Position numbers and translations under genes: made by a program
The notes under the pieces: generated by a model
Told to the model about the DNA's origin: nothing
Database searches by the model: none
Seen by the model: only the letters and a program-made list of their open reading frames with translations
Part shown: piece after piece, positions 33,973 through 43,533 of the stretch
Layout: the number at the start of each line of letters is the position of its first letter
How positions within the stretch are numbered: the first letter of the stretch is position 1
Source: JBEKIK01 sp963845975
GTDB lineage: Bacteria > Planctomycetota > Planctomycetia > Pirellulales > Thermoguttaceae
Assembly: GCA_963845975.1 (NCBI GenBank)
Contig: CAWJUD010000001.1
Coordinates: 744,001 to 808,000, forward strand
Direction: 5' to 3'
DNA length: 64,000 nt

Positions 33973-36900
33973 ATGGTCGTCACGGCATGTCCCACGGCGG
34001 ATGAACTGAAAAACTACACCCTCGGCCGTTTATCGGAGCAGGATTGGGCGGCCATTGCCGAGCACGTGGAATCGTGCCGGCAGTGCCAGGCGGCGATTGC
34101 CACGGTCGACGACGTTGCCGATACCCTGGTAACGCAACTCCGCGAACCTGCGCCGGGCGACTCTTTTTTAAATGAATCGCAGTGTGAGGCCGCGCTAAAG
34201 CGGGCAAGGGATATCAAGGGTGGCACTGGCGTCTCGCCAGTGGAAGGTGGCACTGGCATCTTGCCAGTGGAAGGTGGCACTGGCGTCTCGCCAGTGGAAG
34301 GTGGCACTGGCATCTTGCCAGTGGAGCCCGAGAACAACACGGGCAAGATGCCCGTGCCACTTGAAGTTCCGCCCGTGCCGCCTGGCGTGGAATTCAAGGG
34401 GTATGAGATTTTGGAGGAATTGGGCCAGGGAGGCATGGGGGCCGTGTATAAAGCCCTGCATACCAAACTCGATCGGGTGGTGGCGATTAAAATCCTTTCC
34501 CGCGGCCGGGCGGGCGATGAGCGCGCGATTGCCCGATTCGAGCGGGAAATGAAGGCCGTGGGGCGTTTCGACCATCCGCACATTGTCCGGGCGTACGATG
34601 CCCGCGAGATCGGAGGCGCGCCGGTGCTGATAATGGAATTCGTCGTGGGCATGGATCTTGGCCGCCTGGTGCAGCGCTTAGGCCCGCTGCCCATCGCCGA
34701 GGCCTGCGAACTGGTCCGCCAGGCTTGTTTGGGACTGCAGTACATACACGAGCAGGGGCTGGTGCACCGCGATCTAAAGCCCTCGAATCTGATGCTCACC
34801 CGGCAAGGGACCGTCAAGATTCTGGACCTTGGGCTGGCCAGGTTCCATTTCGAGCAGTCCGAGGAGGAGATGACCAATTCCGGTCAGGCCATGGGCACGG
34901 CCGATTACATGGCCCCGGAGCAGGCCTCCGACAGTCATGCGGTCGATATCCGCGCCGACATCTACAGCCTGGGCTGCACGCTTTATAAACTCCTGGCCGG
35001 CAGCGCGCCGTTTGAAGGAAGCCAGTACAAGGGCACGTTCGAGAAGATGACGGCCCATGTTCAGTGCTCGGTTCCTCCGATAGAAAATCTCTTGCCCGAA
35101 ATTCCCCGGGAATTGGCGGCCGTCCTGGAAAAGATGCTGGCCAAAAACCCCGCCGATAGATTCGCCCAGCCGGCCGACGTGATCGAGGCATTAACGCCAT
35201 TCTGCGCTAATGCTGCGCTGCCCGCGCTTTTAGTTCGGGCAGAAGAGGCAAAGACGCTGTCGTCGGGCGAGTTTCCTGCACGTGCGGCGAAGCGGTCGGG
35301 CTCATTGGCGGTGCATTCGGAAACGCAGCCGACTCGACGGCGCACGTCCATACTCGCCGCCATAGGACTAATGCTGTTTATCCTGGGTTTCGGCTTAGGC
35401 CTCAGCCTGGGAGTTTTGATAACGATCAAAAAGGACGGCAAAACAACTTCAATCGAAATTCCGGACGGGAAAAATGCGCGAGTAAATGAGAAGGGCGATG
35501 TAATGATTGATATGGGCGAGGTGCAAGATAAGACAAGGACACGTCCAATTCCTCAGCCGGCAATTGAGGAGAAAAAACCGGAGCAGACCGCACAGCGGCG
35601 TACTGCCGACGGAATGATAGTGCCCGATTCTTACCGGCTTGGCCCGGGCGATACATTTACGGTCGTTCCCATATCTTCTATTGGAGCCGGACCCGGTGGA
35701 AGAGGTGGTCGCAGTGTTCTCTCAACTTACGTCATGAGAAGCACTGAGGTCGCAAAAACAGGAATCGCATATCTTGGCCCAAAATTAGGCGAAATCAAAG
35801 TGCAAGGTTTAACGCTGGACGAAACGGAACATGCGATTGAAAAAAAGATTCAAGAAGATCTGGATAAGTATAATCCGGAGGTTTCGATCACGGTGCTGGA
35901 CAATGAGAACCGATCAAAGCAGGGTAAACTCCCGGACTCATATCGCATTTCGCCGGGCGACAAACTGAGTTTTCAGATTACAGGCATGCCCGAAGGTCCA
36001 TTTTCCGCGAACAATCCGGATTTAGAAGTACAAGTGCAGCCTGACGGATATGTGAACATCATCCAAGTAACGCGGACTTCATCAACTGGTTATATAAAAT
36101 TTAATGGTCTTACAATCAAGGAGGCGGAAAAATTAGTGCGGGATATTTTGATAGAGAAAATTAAAGGTATTACACCCAAAGTTGAAATTATGCTGCGAAC
36201 GTTGAGGAAAATTTTGGAAAATCCGCCCGAATCGCACAATATCGATTTATCCACGTCCGACGGCAAGGCGGCGGTTCCGCCGGAGCCTTACACGATTATG
36301 CCGGGCGATTCGCTTTTAATTGGCGCCGTGGGAACGATTCCGGACCAACCCATCGACGGCATTTATGTTGTCGAGCCGGCTGGGACAGTCCCGCTGGGGC
36401 CGGCGTATGGGCGAGTCAGCGTCAAGGGATTATCGTTGGTCGAGGCCGAAGGGGCGATTACAAAACAATTGCAACAGATTTTGCGCCAACCTGAAGTATC
36501 GGTCACGTTGGCGGGTTGGGTCGATCGTTCAAAACCGCAAACGCCGCCTGTGGAGCATCGCATCGCTCCGGGCGACATATTGGATATATGGGGCTGTGGA
36601 ACGATAACCGATCAACCTATCCACGGCCCGTACCTGGTGGAGCCCGACGGGCAAGTATCGCTCGGTCCGGCTTATGGACGAGTGAACCTCAAAGGGCAGA
36701 CTTTCGAAGAGGCCGAAGCGACCGTGCTTAAACAACTGCAACAGATTCTACGCCAGCCCGAAGTCTCCATTACCCTGGGAGGATGGAGGAAAGAACGAAA
36801 ACAAATAGAGGATGAGCTAATGCAAAAGGCGAATGCGTCTAAAACAACCAGGGCAAGAAACATTCCAGCCGTACGGCGAGAGAAAACCTCGGATGTAAAT

Positions 36901-37887
36901 ACTACCCTTGCACCTCCGCTTTTACAGCCTACGCAGGAGTCGTTGCCATCAATTTTCCCGAGCAAACCATTAGTGCCGGTTTTGCCAGGGCTTCTGCAAG
37001 AGGCGCAGGGAAGCGGTTTACCCGCGGGCGCTGGCAAGAAAGATGAAGGACCTACCGCATTGCCGGCGGCGACTGTCAATCCTGTGGCGGAACTGAAGGC
37101 TTTGCAGGGGCAGTGGAAAGTGGTGCATGTCGAGAAAGAAAAGGATGCAGAATTCTCATTATCAGAATCCCGTGCGCAAAACGGCATGTCCGTTGCGACT
37201 GTTAATCGTTTGAAAATCGGTCAAGATTTTGTGCAGTTCGTGAGTTTTGAGAAAGGGAATGCCGTTACGTGGATCTATCGCGTTGATCCGACGGCAAGGC
37301 CAAAAACTATCGATCTTTATAGATCGCGATCCGAGAACAAAGAGGGATTATTCGCCCTTGGCATATATGAAATGGAGGGAGATCTTTTGAAGATTTGCCT
37401 CGTGAATTATCTACCTTCGCTAAAAACCGAGCAGCGGCCAAAAGATTTAACTGTTGAGACCGGTTCGGATAAAGTAGTGATAACGATTCAGCGATATCAG
37501 CCTTCCGCCGATGAAAAAGCTGTCCAAGGCAAATGGTTTCTCAGCGGACAAATCGAAGACGGCAAGGTAGTTGACAAGGAGAAATCAAAAAATAACTTTT
37601 ATATAAATTTTTCAGACTACTCTTGCCAAGATGGCAATATTGACACTAACCAATATCAAATTGATAAAATATGGCATTTCTGCATATATGTTCTCGATCC
37701 GGACAAGAATCCGAAAACGATTAAGATATACGCCCGAATCCCCGATGGTCCTGTTTTTAAAAATTCGCCGGAAGGATACGGCATATACAAGTTCGAAGGC
37801 GAGCGGTTGTGGATTGCCTATCGCGTAGGCGGACCCGCGCCGGAGATGTTCGAATCCTGCGCCCGGCTCGGGCGTAACGCTGCTTGA
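33973..37887 (+). CDS. membrane Ser/Thr kinase with anti-sigma zinc finger, polysaccharide-export-like and TIGR03067 domains
   Basis: Residues 1-60 form a zf-HC2-like finger (His31, Cys35, Cys38), as in anti-sigma factors. Residues 144-410 are a protein kinase: GQGGMGAVYK loop, VAIK Lys173, HRDLKPSN 265-272, DLG 285, APEQ 314-317. A membrane helix follows at 460-484. The outer part holds four polysaccharide-export-type units (RLGPGD, RISPGD, TIMPGD, RIAPGD at about 553, 656, 773, 862; the last two near-identical) and two TIGR03067 units (about 1040-1165, 1170-1300). The second TIGR03067 is cut two residues after APEMFES. Shifting one base near 37852-37861 gives SAPGSGVTLLEL and runs into the propeller frame. 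Likely a sensor controlling the adjacent sigma factor. Confidence 0.88.
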   Translation: MVVTACPTADELKNYTLGRLSEQDWAAIAEHVESCRQCQAAIATVDDVADTLVTQLREPAPGDSFLNESQCEAALKRARDIKGGTGVSPVEGGTGILPVEGGTGVSPVEGGTGILPVEPENNTGKMPVPLEVPPVPPGVEFKGYEILEELGQGGMGAVYKALHTKLDRVVAIKILSRGRAGDERAIARFEREMKAVGRFDHPHIVRAYDAREIGGAPVLIMEFVVGMDLGRLVQRLGPLPIAEACELVRQACLGLQYIHEQGLVHRDLKPSNLMLTRQGTVKILDLGLARFHFEQSEEEMTNSGQAMGTADYMAPEQASDSHAVDIRADIYSLGCTLYKLLAGSAPFEGSQYKGTFEKMTAHVQCSVPPIENLLPEIPRELAAVLEKMLAKNPADRFAQPADVIEALTPFCANAALPALLVRAEEAKTLSSGEFPARAAKRSGSLAVHSETQPTRRRTSILAAIGLMLFILGFGLGLSLGVLITIKKDGKTTSIEIPDGKNARVNEKGDVMIDMGEVQDKTRTRPIPQPAIEEKKPEQTAQRRTADGMIVPDSYRLGPGDTFTVVPISSIGAGPGGRGGRSVLSTYVMRSTEVAKTGIAYLGPKLGEIKVQGLTLDETEHAIEKKIQEDLDKYNPEVSITVLDNENRSKQGKLPDSYRISPGDKLSFQITGMPEGPFSANNPDLEVQVQPDGYVNIIQVTRTSSTGYIKFNGLTIKEAEKLVRDILIEKIKGITPKVEIMLRTLRKILENPPESHNIDLSTSDGKAAVPPEPYTIMPGDSLLIGAVGTIPDQPIDGIYVVEPAGTVPLGPAYGRVSVKGLSLVEAEGAITKQLQQILRQPEVSVTLAGWVDRSKPQTPPVEHRIAPGDILDIWGCGTITDQPIHGPYLVEPDGQVSLGPAYGRVNLKGQTFEEAEATVLKQLQQILRQPEVSITLGGWRKERKQIEDELMQKANASKTTRARNIPAVRREKTSDVNTTLAPPLLQPTQESLPSIFPSKPLVPVLPGLLQEAQGSGLPAGAGKKDEGPTALPAATVNPVAELKALQGQWKVVHVEKEKDAEFSLSESRAQNGMSVATVNRLKIGQDFVQFVSFEKGNAVTWIYRVDPTARPKTIDLYRSRSENKEGLFALGIYEMEGDLLKICLVNYLPSLKTEQRPKDLTVETGSDKVVITIQRYQPSADEKAVQGKWFLSGQIEDGKVVDKEKSKNNFYINFSDYSCQDGNIDTNQYQIDKIWHFCIYVLDPDKNPKTIKIYARIPDGPVFKNSPEGYGIYKFEGERLWIAYRVGGPAPEMFESCARLGRNAA
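34219..34359. repeat. GGCACTGGCG/CGCCAGTG repeats in frame in the kinase linker
   Basis: Four head-to-tail units of GGCACTGGCGTCTCGCCAGTG or its CATCTTG variant, followed by an inverted GGGCAAGATGCCCGTGCCAC unit. They are translated as GTGVSPVEG/GTGILPVEG repeats between the zinc finger and the kinase domain (residues about 83-129). Confidence 0.9.
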
Positions 37888-37954
37888 ACTGCGAAGAAGC
37901 GAGCCAAAGACGTCCGCAACTGTCGATGGCCAAGAAGCCATTGAATCCAAGCCG

Positions 37955-38875
37955 GTGTCCGAAGTCGCGGTTGCAGTACTCGATGATTGCGATCCGAACT
38001 ATAAAGGATCCGGCCCTCATGGGGACGGCATTCGCCTGATTGCAGCCGATGGCAAGGAACTCTATATACGAAAGGACCTCAATAACTGCCAAACTATCGG
38101 TGCTAATCATGGCGTGGTGATAGACTCAGCGCGAGGGCATGTTTTCTTTCGTGAATTGGTGGCGAATCGCGTTACGGGTATAGATTTCACCGGCAAGACC
38201 CTATTTCAGACGGAAATTGGCGCCAATGCGCTGGCCGTGGATCCACGGACGGGAAACCTGTGGTGCCTAACTGGCACTGGGACTATTTACAGCGGGAAGA
38301 CGTCTGTACTCGATAGCAATGGAGGCTTGATTCAAACTTACACACTCGATGGTTTTGACATCGCCTATGACTCCCATGATGATGCGTTCTGGATTGTGGG
38401 CGAATATGTCATGAAGGTCAGTCGAAAGGGGGAAATCCTCTTCCGAACCACGAAGGCCAAATGGAGCTATGTTTCCGTTGCGCCGAATAAGCAGGACGGC
38501 AGTGCATGGGTTGTAGAACGCAACCATCCGAATGTTCAAGGTAGTGCCAATCGGTTGCTCCTGTTCGATGATAAAGGCCACGAATTGAAGAAACTCGATT
38601 TAGAGGGCCATAATCCGTTCGGCGTCGTCTGCGACTCGGAAACGGGCACGGCCTGGATCGTCATTTTGCGGAAGGGAATCTTGCGGGTACCCGTGAAAGG
38701 AGAGCCGCTTCCGCTATTGGACTTCCCGGCCGTATCGATTGCAATCGGTCCCGATAGCGGCCAAATCTGGATAGGAACCCAAACCGAAGTCCTACGGCTC
38801 GACAAGGATGGGAAGGTACTTGTTCGTTACCCACTGGGCAGTGAATCTGGACAAAGCTGGCTTAGCGCACGCTAG
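37955..38875 (+). CDS. beta-propeller (NHL/SMP-30-like) module, probably C-terminal part of the kinase protein
   Basis: About 300 residues of repeating beta-propeller blades (GIDFTGKTLFQTEIG, ALAVDPRTGNLWCL, GVVCDSETGTAWIVI, IAIGPDSGQIWIG). The nominal start is a GTG with no ribosome binding site. The frame is open upstream and reads GSGVTLLELRRSEPKTSATV, the expected end of the preceding TIGR03067 domain. A single protein of about 1633 residues is therefore likely. If separate, it is an orphan extracellular propeller. Confidence 0.75.
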   Translation: MSEVAVAVLDDCDPNYKGSGPHGDGIRLIAADGKELYIRKDLNNCQTIGANHGVVIDSARGHVFFRELVANRVTGIDFTGKTLFQTEIGANALAVDPRTGNLWCLTGTGTIYSGKTSVLDSNGGLIQTYTLDGFDIAYDSHDDAFWIVGEYVMKVSRKGEILFRTTKAKWSYVSVAPNKQDGSAWVVERNHPNVQGSANRLLLFDDKGHELKKLDLEGHNPFGVVCDSETGTAWIVILRKGILRVPVKGEPLPLLDFPAVSIAIGPDSGQIWIGTQTEVLRLDKDGKVLVRYPLGSESGQSWLSAR

Positions 38876-38964
38876 GCTGAATTAAGATGCCAAATACAGT
38901 TCAAAACCGCGCTGTCGATTGGTTCGAATTAGCAAAACAAACAGTCAAATCGACTTTATTTATT

Positions 38965-38994
38965 ACGGATTGCGAAACCGCAAGCGGTTTCTTG
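38965..38994. repeat. family H hairpin (AACCGCAAGCGGTT)
   Basis: GCGAAACCGCAAGCGGTTTC with a CAAG loop, followed by TTGAAAATG, between the convergent propeller and NfeD-protease genes. It may act as a bidirectional terminator. Confidence 0.7.
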
Positions 38995-39051
38995 AAAATG
39001 TGCATGAATCGGCGATATTGAGTTTTTTGGAAACAAACGCGCGGGTTTGAA

Positions 39052-41265
39052 TTAGACTTCCCGCACTACCACGCGGTTGCCGCGGACTTCCACCACCTCC
39101 ACGGTTTTGCCCGGGTCGATCATATCTCCGTCGGCGATCACGTCGATCACCGAATCGCCGAAGCGGGCCTTGCCGGCGGGCATTAGCGGCGTGGCGGTTA
39201 CGCCTTGCGCGCCTACCAGTTCGTGCAGATCGACCAGAAGCTCGCGCCGGCTTATCGTTTCGCGTTCCTCAGCCTCGGGCGGGGACAGGATCATGTGGCT
39301 GAGGATCGGGGCATGGGGCAGCCATTTCCGGCTCAAGAGCGCAGCGGCAAACAGCGCAGCCGTCACCCCGCCGATCAAGAGCAACGATCTCTGCATTTCA
39401 GCGACTTGTTGTGAACTGCGGGGCATGACCAGGATTTGACTGGCCAGCACCAGGGAGAGTATCACCATTATCCCGCCGCCCAGGCCGAAGATGCCAAAGC
39501 CCGGGATCACGAAAATCTCCAATAGAATGCAGGCCACGCCCGAGAGGAACAAGAGCGAAATGAGCCAGCCCGGGGCCCCGCTGAGGAATTGACTCCAAAA
39601 GAAGAGCACAAAACACACCAGGGCCACGAACGCGCCGATGCCCAGCCCGGGCGTATGAAATTCAAAGTACAGCCCGGTCACGCCGATAAACAAAAGCAAA
39701 ATAGCCACGCCCCGGGAGCCCAGGGCCTCGATGAACTGATCGGCCCAGCCGGGTTCGATCAAGGCGGGCTCGTTTTCCAGTCCGTAGTGTTGTTTGAATT
39801 CGCCGAAATTCGCCACCAGGGCATTGGCCAGATTCATTTGCAGGGCTTGGTTTCCATCCAGTTTTAAAGGCACGTTGTGCAGCGAGACCTTTGGGCCTTT
39901 TTCCCATTGGGCCGGATTGGGCTGCTCGCCGAGTTCCTCGGAGGAAAAATAATCCACCTCGCCCAGATGGGTGCAGCGATAGACTTCCAGATTCGGATCG
40001 ACCAGGGCCGCCATAAGCGACCAGGAGCGGCCTTTGCGCGGGGCCAGCGCCTGGCGGATACGCTGTTGCAGCAGGGCCGCGTCGTCTTTGGAGATTTCCA
40101 ATACGCCCGGGCCGCCGAGAACCGCGTGCGGATACATTACTATTTGGTCGCAAGCCAGGGCGATCAAGGCGGCGTCGGATCGGGCCTCTTTGGGTATATA
40201 GGCCACGGTGCGGACCTGGCTGGGATTGAGTGTGAGCAAAAAATTCACCAATGTAACGGCGTCGGCAGGCGAGCCGCCCGAACTCTCGATCCAGAGGCAG
40301 ATGAAATTCACCTCGTGCAGGCTGGTTTGATCTTCGATCATTTTTTGCACCTGCCGGACCTTGTCGCTGGTTACCGGCCCCTTCAGGTCGATGCGCACCG
40401 CCTTCCAGGGATTTTCCAGGGACGGATCGTCTTCGATCGACAGGGGCGGCAGGTCCAAGGCCTGGACAAGATCGCGGCGGTTGGCTGCCAGATACGTGAC
40501 GAATCCCAGGTCGCGGGCTTTTTTGCCGGATAGCTGCAAGGGTTCGCTGGCCGGCTTGAAAACCTCTGGGGCCACGGCGGCTTGCGTTTTTTTCAGCTCT
40601 TCTAATCCCTCGCGAGTGACGTACTCCGTGCCGACCTCGGTCTGCACGGCCAGGATTTCCAGGGCGGGATCCAATAGACCCAGGGCTAAAGGCACGGTCA
40701 ATTTGCGGCGCCGGCCGGCGATTTCGCGGTAGGCGGCCCGAGTTGTTTCGCTGATTTGGCTCATGTCCACGCCCGCCGGTCCGATAGAGGCGTCCGGGGC
40801 CATGATAATGTCGTCACAAGCCATGACCGCCAATACGGCGTGGCCCTGGATGGACTGGGGTAAATAGGCCACGGTCTTGGCGGCGTTGAGATCCCCGCCG
40901 GTCAAGAAGTTGGCCAGTTCATAGCAGGCCCCGAAGTTGCTCCCTCGGGCGAAATTTTCCTGGCCCGCCGGAATGAAAAACTCGAAGATCAAATATGGCT
41001 TGACGTTTTGAGCCTGGGCCTTTTCCATGGCCTTGCTGACAAACTGTTTTACACGGTTGACGGTTTGATCTGTAATGGGCAGGGCCAGGCGGATGGAAAA
41101 ACCGAGTTGCTTGGGGATTTCGGACTGCGCGGGCGGTCGGGTTTCTTTGCCCGGCCGGTCCTGGTTGGCTGCGGCAAGATCGCCGGGGCAGCTAAAAAAC
41201 AATACGCCTGCAAGCGATGCCAGGGCTATAACCCAACGCTGCCGCCGAAATAGATCGGTTTCCAT
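39052..41265 (-). CDS. long-form NfeD protein with two ClpP-class protease domains
   Basis: Start METDLFRRQ at 41265; an N-terminal signal/anchor (WVIALASLAGVLFFSC) is followed by two serine-dehydrogenase/ClpP-like domains (about 40-240 and 265-470). A block of about five helices (510-660) and a C-terminal OB-fold (about 680-737, VEVRGNRVVVREV) follow. In the second domain the region before the helix reads RSDAALIALACDQIVM with a possible catalytic Ser; the first has GHAVLAVMACDDIIM without it and may be inactive. Probably a membrane-quality-control protease acting outside the cytoplasm. Confidence 0.85.
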   Translation of the reverse strand: METDLFRRQRWVIALASLAGVLFFSCPGDLAAANQDRPGKETRPPAQSEIPKQLGFSIRLALPITDQTVNRVKQFVSKAMEKAQAQNVKPYLIFEFFIPAGQENFARGSNFGACYELANFLTGGDLNAAKTVAYLPQSIQGHAVLAVMACDDIIMAPDASIGPAGVDMSQISETTRAAYREIAGRRRKLTVPLALGLLDPALEILAVQTEVGTEYVTREGLEELKKTQAAVAPEVFKPASEPLQLSGKKARDLGFVTYLAANRRDLVQALDLPPLSIEDDPSLENPWKAVRIDLKGPVTSDKVRQVQKMIEDQTSLHEVNFICLWIESSGGSPADAVTLVNFLLTLNPSQVRTVAYIPKEARSDAALIALACDQIVMYPHAVLGGPGVLEISKDDAALLQQRIRQALAPRKGRSWSLMAALVDPNLEVYRCTHLGEVDYFSSEELGEQPNPAQWEKGPKVSLHNVPLKLDGNQALQMNLANALVANFGEFKQHYGLENEPALIEPGWADQFIEALGSRGVAILLLFIGVTGLYFEFHTPGLGIGAFVALVCFVLFFWSQFLSGAPGWLISLLFLSGVACILLEIFVIPGFGIFGLGGGIMVILSLVLASQILVMPRSSQQVAEMQRSLLLIGGVTAALFAAALLSRKWLPHAPILSHMILSPPEAEERETISRRELLVDLHELVGAQGVTATPLMPAGKARFGDSVIDVIADGDMIDPGKTVEVVEVRGNRVVVREV

Positions 41266-41380
41266 GTTTGGTCGGATCATTGTTCCAATCAGCCTGAGTA
41301 ACATATCCTTTAGATTATAAGGTATGGCATCCCAGCGTCAAATCATGGACCGGTGATGGGGGTAGGGATTAGAATGACTT

Positions 41381-41608
41381 AGCCCGGATTATTCATGAAT
41401 TTACTCTAGCCCGAAGCGCAAGCGAGGGATGGCAAACCGTTTACCCTCGCTTGCGCTTCGGGCTGGTGTTTCGCACTCCGCGTTGAAAATCCAAGGCTAT
41501 GAATAATCCGGGTTCAGGTGGCCGGACATTCTTGTCTGGCCGGAAAAAGACAGGCAATGATAATTACCGGAAAAGACAGGCAAGAATGCCTGTCCTCCTT
41601 AAAGGCAA
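41381..41608. mobile_element. MITE-like family A element followed by AGACAGGCA repeats
   Basis: CCCGGATTATTCATGAA (41383) and GAATAATCCGGGTT (41502-41516) form terminal inverted ends around a family A palindrome (41406-41470). Next to it, a second palindromic group (GGCCGGACATTCTTGTCTGG and GACAGGCAAGAATGCCTGTC) fills 41517-41605. The 309-base gap holds no gene. Confidence 0.7.
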
Positions 41609-41613
41609 GATGT

Positions 41614-42685
41614 CTATCGCGATTTGCCGACTGGCCGGCCGGCTTGCTGGGTGGCGGCGTCGTCTACGATTTTTTCCCAACCCCGCGGCGTGTAGGCTTC
41701 AAAAGGTTTGCCTTGAAATAAGCGTAGGGGATCGTTAAACACGGCGTCATAGAATTCGTATGAAGTATGGCTCTTTCCGTTGGGCTGAAGGATTTGCAGG
41801 GCCCTGGGGGTCATGGCCGGAACGTTGAGCATTAAGGTCGCCGTGCGGAAGTTGGCGGCATCCTGCTGGTAGCGTGGATAAGCCTCCAGGCAAATCACGC
41901 TTTGCATGTTCGGCGGCGGCGGTACTACGCGGATCCAATATCGTTGGCGAAGTTTCTGCGCTTCCGTGCCGAAGAGGAACGGCAACGGGCCGTCGACTAT
42001 GGCCTTGCCTTGCATTTCCGGCGGCAATTTGTGCTCGATCAACTTCTTTTCTCTGGGCAAATACTGGTAAACCGACTTGCCGTCGCAAATCCAGTGGTCC
42101 GCCCGGTCCGGTTCGACGGGACCAGGCTTGCCGTCCGGGCCTTCGGTAGTCAATACGCGAAAGACTCCTTTGTCCGGAGCGGAATACTTCAATATTCCCG
42201 TATCGACGTTTACCGGGGCGCTTGGATCGGCATTGGGCTTGGGAAACACGGGATCGTATTCCCAGCGCTTGAAGCTGCAATCAAAGGTTTTTATGTCCTT
42301 GCTTTTCTGCTCCCAGGCCTTTAACGCGCTGTCCAACTGGGCTTCTTCCTGTGGAGTAAGCGTAAAAGGCGGAGGGGGCGGCTGTTGCGGTTGCGAAGCC
42401 GTGTTTTGCTGAGGCAAGGGAAACGCCTCCCGCTCTTTAGGCAAAAGCGGTTGCGCCTGATTGCCGGCCTGGCCTTGCGGCGAATATTGGCGGGCTGGAT
42501 CCGGCGCTGTCGCGGCGCTGGATCGTGGGAAGCTGCGGAACGACCGGCTGATCCGGCCCGGACACTGCATCGGTTGAACGAATGGGGTTGGGCCTGGGCC
42601 AGGGTTCGGTCTGCGCTTGCGCCCAAAGATGACTTGCAATCAAGCAGAAAAAAACCGCTGTTGCCCAGCTAAATCGACGTGCCAT
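41614..42685 (-). CDS. planctomycete TIGR03009-domain exported protein (frameshifted)
   Basis: The TIGR03009 domain is clear: ALKAWEQKSKDIKTFDCSF, KRWEYDPVFP, LKYSAPDKGVFRVL, DHWICDGKSVYQYLPREKK, LPPEMQGKAIVDGPLPFLFG and LRQRYWIRVVPPP. The start at 42685 gives a signal peptide (FSWATAVFFCLIASHLWAQA) in a different frame. The two frames meet near 42500-42545, where one base too many (or two too few) is needed. Corrected length is about 356 residues. Function unknown; a secreted planctomycete family. Confidence 0.8.
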
Positions 42686-42860
42686 TGAGATCCTCCCCAA
42701 TATGTATGGAATTGATTCCTTATTTCAATCGGATTTTTCAGATGTCAAGTTGTCGGTTCGTGGTCATAGGCGTCCGACCGCTAAAACCCATCCAATCGGC
42801 CGCAAATTCTAACAAGAACCTCCAGCCTGCCATAGAGAGAAAAATCGGGTGTAGGGGATA

Positions 42861-43049
42861 GTGGGCAGGGAACAGTGGGCAGTGGATAGTGATAAGGGGA
42901 TGAATGATGATGTTGGTCAAATAGGAGAGATTATATTTGACCTAGACTTCTCAGATTATCCAGTTTAATTAACTGCCCGCCACCCCCCGCCCCCTGCCAA
43001 CTGTCCACTGCCCACCGTCCACCGCCTACTGTCTACTCTCCACTACTCC
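42861..43049. repeat. inverted pair of 7-base-period arrays
   Basis: GTGGGCA GGGAACA GTGGGCA GTGGATA GTGATAA (42861-42895) is mirrored by CTGCCAA CTGTCCA CTGCCCA CCGTCCA CCGCCTA CTGTCTA CTCTCCA CTACTCC (42994-43049). The last heptads overlap the TAG stop of the YjbQ gene. The 357-base gap has no gene. Confidence 0.85.
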
Positions 43050-43465
43050 CCGATGATCTTTACCAGTACGCGTTTTGCCCGGCGGCCGTCGAACTCGCCG
43101 TAAAAGACTTGTTCCCAGGGTCCGAAATCGAGTTTGCCCTTGGTAATGGCGATCACCACCTCGCGGCCCATGATTTGCCGCTTGTGATGTGCGTCGCCGT
43201 TGTCTTCGCCGGTGCGATTGTGGTGGTATGTTTTCGGCGAAGGATCGTAAGGAGCGAGTTTTTCCAGCCAGGCCTTGTAATCCTCGTGCAGGCCCGGCTC
43301 GTCGTCGTTGATGAACACCGAGGCCGTGATGTGCATGGCATTGCAGAGCAGGATTCCTTCCGTAACGCCGCTTTTGGCCACCGCATCCTCCAGCTTGGAA
43401 GTGATGTTCACGAAGTCCATGCGTTTGGGGACGTTGAAGGTCAAGTATTCGGTGTGGGATTTCAT
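43043..43465 (-). CDS. YjbQ/UPF0047 family protein (secondary thiamine-phosphate synthase type)
   Basis: A 140-residue single-domain protein with the UPF0047 signature GILLCNAMHITASVFINDDE, HHNRTGEDNGDAHHKRQIMG (His-rich metal site) and LDFGPWEQVFYGEFDGRR. The family has weak thiamine-phosphate synthase activity in bacteria; the physiological role is unclear. The start at 43465 matches the family; upstream bases are a heptad array. The TAG stop lies in another heptad array. Confidence 0.88.
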   Translation of the reverse strand: MKSHTEYLTFNVPKRMDFVNITSKLEDAVAKSGVTEGILLCNAMHITASVFINDDEPGLHEDYKAWLEKLAPYDPSPKTYHHNRTGEDNGDAHHKRQIMGREVVIAITKGKLDFGPWEQVFYGEFDGRRAKRVLVKIIGE

Positions 43466-43469
43466 ATAA

Positions 43470-43500
43470 GGGTTCAGGGTTCGGGTGTCAGGGTTCAGAT
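43470..43500. repeat. 7-base-period array (GGGTTCA)
   Basis: GGGTTCA GGGTTCG GGTGTCA GGGTTCA, starting four bases before the YjbQ ATG on the minus strand, so it occupies the site where a ribosome binding site would be expected. Confidence 0.75.
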
Positions 43501-43533
43501 AACAAAAACATTGAGTCGGCGATGCCAACAATG

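Noticed and set aside
34219..34359. CRISPR repeats within the kinase gene
   Set aside because: Units of about 36 bases are nearly identical throughout, with no variable spacers, and are translated as a protein linker.
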